Shown one piece after another: positions 6,661 to 9,207 of a stretch of 9,207 nt of DNA. The notes beneath the pieces were generated by a model. The model had not been told where the DNA came from and searched no databases. It was given only the letters and a program-made list of their open reading frames with translations. A program made the position numbers and the translations under genes. This stretch comes from Desulfovibrionales bacterium GWA2_65_9. Lineage in GTDB: Bacteria > Desulfobacterota > Desulfovibrionia > Desulfovibrionales > Desulfovibrionaceae. Where the stretch lies: assembly GCA_001799475.1 (NCBI GenBank), contig MGTN01000148.1:42636-51842 (forward strand), written 5' to 3'. Within the stretch, counting starts at the first letter, position 1. The number at the start of each line of letters is the position of its first letter.

Positions 6661-7780
6661 ATGTTGCAATTCGCCGATCTCAAGACCCTGGGCAATGCCC
6701 TGCTGGAACAATACGCATCCCTCTGGGGGCGCCTTTGACTATGACGAGTTGGGGGAGCGCCTGCGCGAGATCGAGAGCGTGCTGTCCAAGCCCGGCGCCT
6801 GGGACAAGCCCGAACTCCTGACCCCGGTGCTGCGTGAAAAGAGTGGCCTGGAATTCCGCCTGGGCACCTACGACACCTTGTCTCAGGCCAAGGCCGATGT
6901 GGACGACTGGCTGGTGCTGGCCCAGGAAGACCAGAGCCAGGACGCCCTGGAGGCCCTGGAAGAGTATCTGGGCATCTTCCAGACCCAGCTTGACGAAACC
7001 GAGCTGTCCATCCTGCTCTCCGGACCGGACGACAACACTGCGGCCATCCTGGAGATCCACCCCGGCGCTGGCGGCGTCGACGCCCAGGACTGGGCCGAGA
7101 TGCTCTTGCGCATGTATCTGCGCTGGGCCGAGTCACGCAGCTTCCAGGTGGACGAACTGGACCGGCTCTACGGCGACGAGGCGGGCATCAAGAGCGTCAC
7201 CCTGCAGATCACCGGGCCGTACGCCTTCGGCCTGCTCAAGGGCGAGGCGGGCATCCACCGGCTGATCCGCATCTCGCCCTTTGACGCCTCGGGCCGCAGG
7301 CACACGGCCTTTGCCTCGGTGGACGTGTACCCGGACATTGACACGAACATCGAGATCGACGTCAAGGAGGAGGACCTGCGCATCGACGTGTTCCGCGCCA
7401 GCGGCCCCGGCGGCCAGCACGTGAACCGCACCAACTCCGCCGTGCGCATCACCCACAATCCTTCGGGCATCGTGGTCCAGTGCCAGAACGAGAAGTCCCA
7501 GCTCAAGAACAAGCAGCACGCCATGAAGGTCCTCAAGGCCCGGCTGTACGAACGCGAGATCAAGGAGCTGGAGGCCGGCAAGAAGGCCGACTACGCCAGC
7601 AAGGACGCCATCGCCTTTGGCAGCCAAATCCGCACCTACACCCTGCAGCCCTACCGGCTGGTCAAGGACCACCGCACCGGGGCCGAGGACAGCAGCGTAG
7701 ACGCCGTGCTGGACGGCCGCCTGGACGGATTCTTGCGCGCAACCCTGCTCTTCAGCCATGCCGAAAAGAAATCATCGTAA
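6661..7780 (+). CDS. prfB: Peptide chain release factor 2, joined by a programmed +1 frameshift
   Basis: RF2 recognises UGA and UAA in the ribosomal A site and triggers release of the finished peptide. The gene is read as 6661-6735 then 6737-7780: 25 codons, an in-frame TGA at 6736-6738, then a +1 shift into the main frame, giving 372 residues (E. coli 365). The stop-recognition tripeptide SPF falls at residues 205-207 (RISPFDASG) and the catalytic GGQ at 250-252 (SGPGGQHVNR), the same numbers as in E. coli. Residue 246 is alanine, as in most bacteria; E. coli K-12 has the less active threonine. The helical domain 1 is at the N-terminus and superfamily domains 2-4 follow. A weak AAAGAG (6643-6648) is the only ribosome-binding site seen. 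The gene follows lnt by 31 bp and overlaps the next frame by 23 bp if that gene starts at 7758. Confidence 0.96.
6725..6739 (+). promoter_or_regulatory. RF2 autoregulatory +1 frameshift signal
   Basis: The signal consists of an internal Shine-Dalgarno-like GGGGG (6725-6729), three bases (CGC), then CTT TGA C. This is the same order and spacing as the E. coli prfB site (GGGGG, TAT, CTT TGA C). When RF2 is scarce the ribosome pauses at the TGA, the P-site tRNA slips from CTT to TTT, and translation resumes at GAC. When RF2 is plentiful the product ends after 25 residues. The frame change between 6661-6738 and 6737-7780 is directly visible, and both halves carry RF2 sequence. Confidence 0.96.
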
Positions 7781-8561
7781 GCACAACCCATTGCCGCTGC
7801 TGGAGGAAATCCGCAGCATCGAGGGCAGTTCCCCGGAGGCAGCCATGCCTGATGCCGCGTCTTTGTGTGTGCTGCGTGTGGTGCCGGGCCTGGACGGCCC
7901 CGGCTGGACCACCTTAAGCCTGAGCCACGGCCTGGAACACTGGTGCGCCGTGCCCCTGGGCAGCCCCACTCCCAGGGCCGAGCTTCTGGCCCAGGCCATC
8001 GGCCAGTTGGCGGAAAACAGTGCCAGGCCTGACCTGCACGTTTTCCTGCGTACGGAGATCGAACGTTCGCACGCTTGCAGCGTGCCCCTGGCTCTGGCCC
8101 TCATCCAACCGGATGTCAGCCGACCCGAGGCCGCCCTGCTGCAGGGCCTGCTGGAACTGGCCCAGGACCTTAAACGCAGCTTCGACCACGCAACACTCCT
8201 GGGTGGCAACCGCTTGGCCCTGGTGTTCTCCGGTGCGTCCCTCCATGAGGCCGAGCGCATGGTCGGCACCATCCTGCGGCGCATCCGCGCCCAGGCAGCG
8301 GGCAATGACACAAATGACACGGAGGCATCAGCAAGCCTGCTCTGCTCGGCCGGTCTGGCTGGCTATGGCGGGTGCGTTGAGCTCACCCCGAATGAATTCA
8401 TTGCGAGCGCAAGCGTGGCGCTCGAGAAAGCACGCAGCCTGGGCGGCAATCGCCTGGAGGTGGCCGCGCCCGTGGACGTCTGCCTGGCCTCCAGGGACAC
8501 GCTGGTGCACGCCAGCGAGAAACATTTCCTCTTCACCGGCAAGAAGGCGGCGGACAAATGA
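7758..8561 (+). CDS. Degenerate GGDEF-domain protein with an I-site-like RxxD
   Basis: This 267-residue protein has a poorly recognisable first 90 residues followed by a GGDEF fold at about 92-236. The signature loop reads LLGGNRLALVF (147-157), so GGDEF has become GGNRL. The usual metal-binding aspartate in the first strand is also gone (LALALIQPD), and cyclase activity is not expected. The later family blocks SAGLAGYG, NEFIASASVALEKA and GGNRLEV are still recognisable. R140-S-F-D143 sits exactly five residues before the GG, as the inhibitory c-di-GMP site RxxD does in active cyclases. No signal peptide or membrane helix is seen. The start is uncertain: ATG 7758 overlaps prfB and lacks a ribosome-binding site, while the in-frame ATG 7845 (residue 30) has GGAGG at 7835-7839. 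The stop overlaps the next start as ATGA. A receptor or adaptor role is inferred. Confidence 0.75.
   Translation: MPKRNHRKHNPLPLLEEIRSIEGSSPEAAMPDAASLCVLRVVPGLDGPGWTTLSLSHGLEHWCAVPLGSPTPRAELLAQAIGQLAENSARPDLHVFLRTEIERSHACSVPLALALIQPDVSRPEAALLQGLLELAQDLKRSFDHATLLGGNRLALVFSGASLHEAERMVGTILRRIRAQAAGNDTNDTEASASLLCSAGLAGYGGCVELTPNEFIASASVALEKARSLGGNRLEVAAPVDVCLASRDTLVHASEKHFLFTGKKAADK
7835..7839 (+). promoter_or_regulatory. Ribosome-binding site for an alternative start of the GGDEF-like gene
   Basis: GGAGG lies five bases before ATG 7845, which is in frame with the longer reading from 7758. If this is the true start, the protein is 238 residues, does not overlap prfB, and loses only the basic N-terminal segment; the GGDEF-like fold is unaffected. 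The ATG at 7758 has no comparable site. Confidence 0.5.
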
Positions 8562-9207
8562 GCGACATCAATCACGGGATCAACCCCGGCGCAACTTCTG
8601 AAGCGCAGAACGCCACCAACCCCGGCAGCACGGTCAGCCTGTGCATCATGAGCGGCAAGGGCGGCGTGGGCAAGACCAACCTGGCGCTCAACCTGGGCCT
8701 GTGCCTGCGCGACATGGGCCACAAGCTGCTGCTCATGGACTGCGACCTGGGCCTGGCCAACCTGGACGTACTCCTGGGCATGACCCCGGAGAAGAACCTG
8801 CAGGACCTCCTCAGCGGCGAGGTGCGGCCCGAGGATGTGCTGCTGCACGTCGAGGACAGGCTGGACATCCTGCCGGCAGCCAGCGGCGTGCCCGAGCTGG
8901 TGGAGATGGACCAGAACCAGCGCGACGACCTTTTCGAGACGCTGACCGACATGATCAAGGACTATGAGTTCCTGCTGCTCGACCTTGGCGCCGGCATCAG
9001 CGGCACGGTGCTGGCAATGGCGCGCATGGCCCAGATGCGCGTGGTGCTGGTGACCCCTGAGCCGACGTCCCTCACCGATGGGTATGCCATCATCAAGGTG
9101 CTTAACGCCAAGTTCGGGGTGCGCGACTTCTGCGTGGTGGTCAACCAGGCCACGGCCAAGGAGGCCCAAGAAACCTTCCAACGCCTGAGCATGGCCTGCA
9201 AAAATTT
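8558..9207 (+). CDS. MinD/ParA-family P-loop ATPase of the FlhG/FleN type, 5' part (runs off the window)
   Basis: The visible 216 residues form a deviant-Walker ATPase. Walker A is SGKGGVGKT (32-40) with the signature K34 and catalytic K39. The A' motif is MDCDLGLANLDVLLG (60-74), and the Walker B region is LLDLGAGIS (140-148). VTPEPTSLTDGYAIIK (165-180) is typical of FlhG/FleN/YlxH proteins, which set flagellar number and placement at the membrane, often together with FlhF. MinD itself shows a different sequence at that block. The first 25 residues are polar and low in complexity and do not contain the DQAxxLR motif through which FlhG stimulates FlhF. The membrane-targeting C-terminal helix would lie beyond the window. 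The ATG overlaps the preceding stop as ATGA, so the two proteins are probably made together. A chemotaxis, chromosome or other polar-positioning paralogue is the main alternative. Confidence 0.85.
   Translation, partial: MSDINHGINPGATSEAQNATNPGSTVSLCIMSGKGGVGKTNLALNLGLCLRDMGHKLLLMDCDLGLANLDVLLGMTPEKNLQDLLSGEVRPEDVLLHVEDRLDILPAASGVPELVEMDQNQRDDLFETLTDMIKDYEFLLLDLGAGISGTVLAMARMAQMRVVLVTPEPTSLTDGYAIIKVLNAKFGVRDFCVVVNQATAKEAQETFQRLSMACKN

Noticed and set aside
6695..6736. ATG at 6695 as a frameshift-free start for prfB
   Set aside because: The 14 codons before the shift point do not resemble RF2. The 25 codons from 6661 (MLQFADLKTLG) do, and the CTTTGAC recoding site explains the frame change.
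6015..7136. A 373-codon minus-strand frame across lnt and prfB
   Set aside because: It is antisense to two well-recognised genes, and its R/P/G-rich translation has no family features.

Overview
The window is GC-rich, tightly packed bacterial DNA with every supported gene on the + strand. It most resembles the chromosome of a Gram-negative sulfate reducer of the Desulfovibrio type. That assignment is inferred from the PxxKW cysteine-rich protein, the overall style of the proteins, and an Lnt-type lipoprotein acyltransferase, which implies an outer-membrane lipoprotein pathway. No rRNA, tRNA, CRISPR array, insertion sequence or phage gene was seen, and no gene-free stretch exceeds 300 bases.

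Layout. (1) Positions 1-492 are the 3' part of an S-methyl-5'-thioadenosine phosphorylase gene (mtnP). (2) A short region with a likely sigma70-type promoter and a strong 5'UTR hairpin leads into a 96-residue PxxKW cysteine-rich protein (627-917), which ends at a textbook intrinsic terminator (933-961). (3) An M20 metallo-hydrolase (1011-2234) lies 18 bp before mnmG (2253-4172), the tRNA wobble-uridine modification flavoprotein. (4) A second likely promoter (4189-4217) precedes a close-packed run: a CorC/YbeX-type CBS protein (4290-5105), lnt (5112-6629), prfB with its programmed +1 frameshift (6661-7780), a degenerate GGDEF-domain protein (7758-8561), and a MinD/ParA ATPase of the FlhG/FleN type that runs off the end (8558-9207).

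The window is mostly housekeeping: methionine-salvage phosphorolysis, tRNA modification, lipoprotein maturation and translation termination. The part most worth a second look is the last two genes. The GGDEF-like protein has lost the catalytic signature (GGNRL in place of GGDEF) but keeps an RxxD motif at exactly the I-site spacing. It is joined by an ATGA stop/start overlap to an FlhG-like ATPase whose N-terminus lacks the DQAxxLR motif used by classical FlhG. This suggests a c-di-GMP (or nucleotide) receptor partnered with a polarity or flagellar-number ATPase; that function is inferred, not shown. The RF2 recoding site is complete and matches the E. coli arrangement in spacing.
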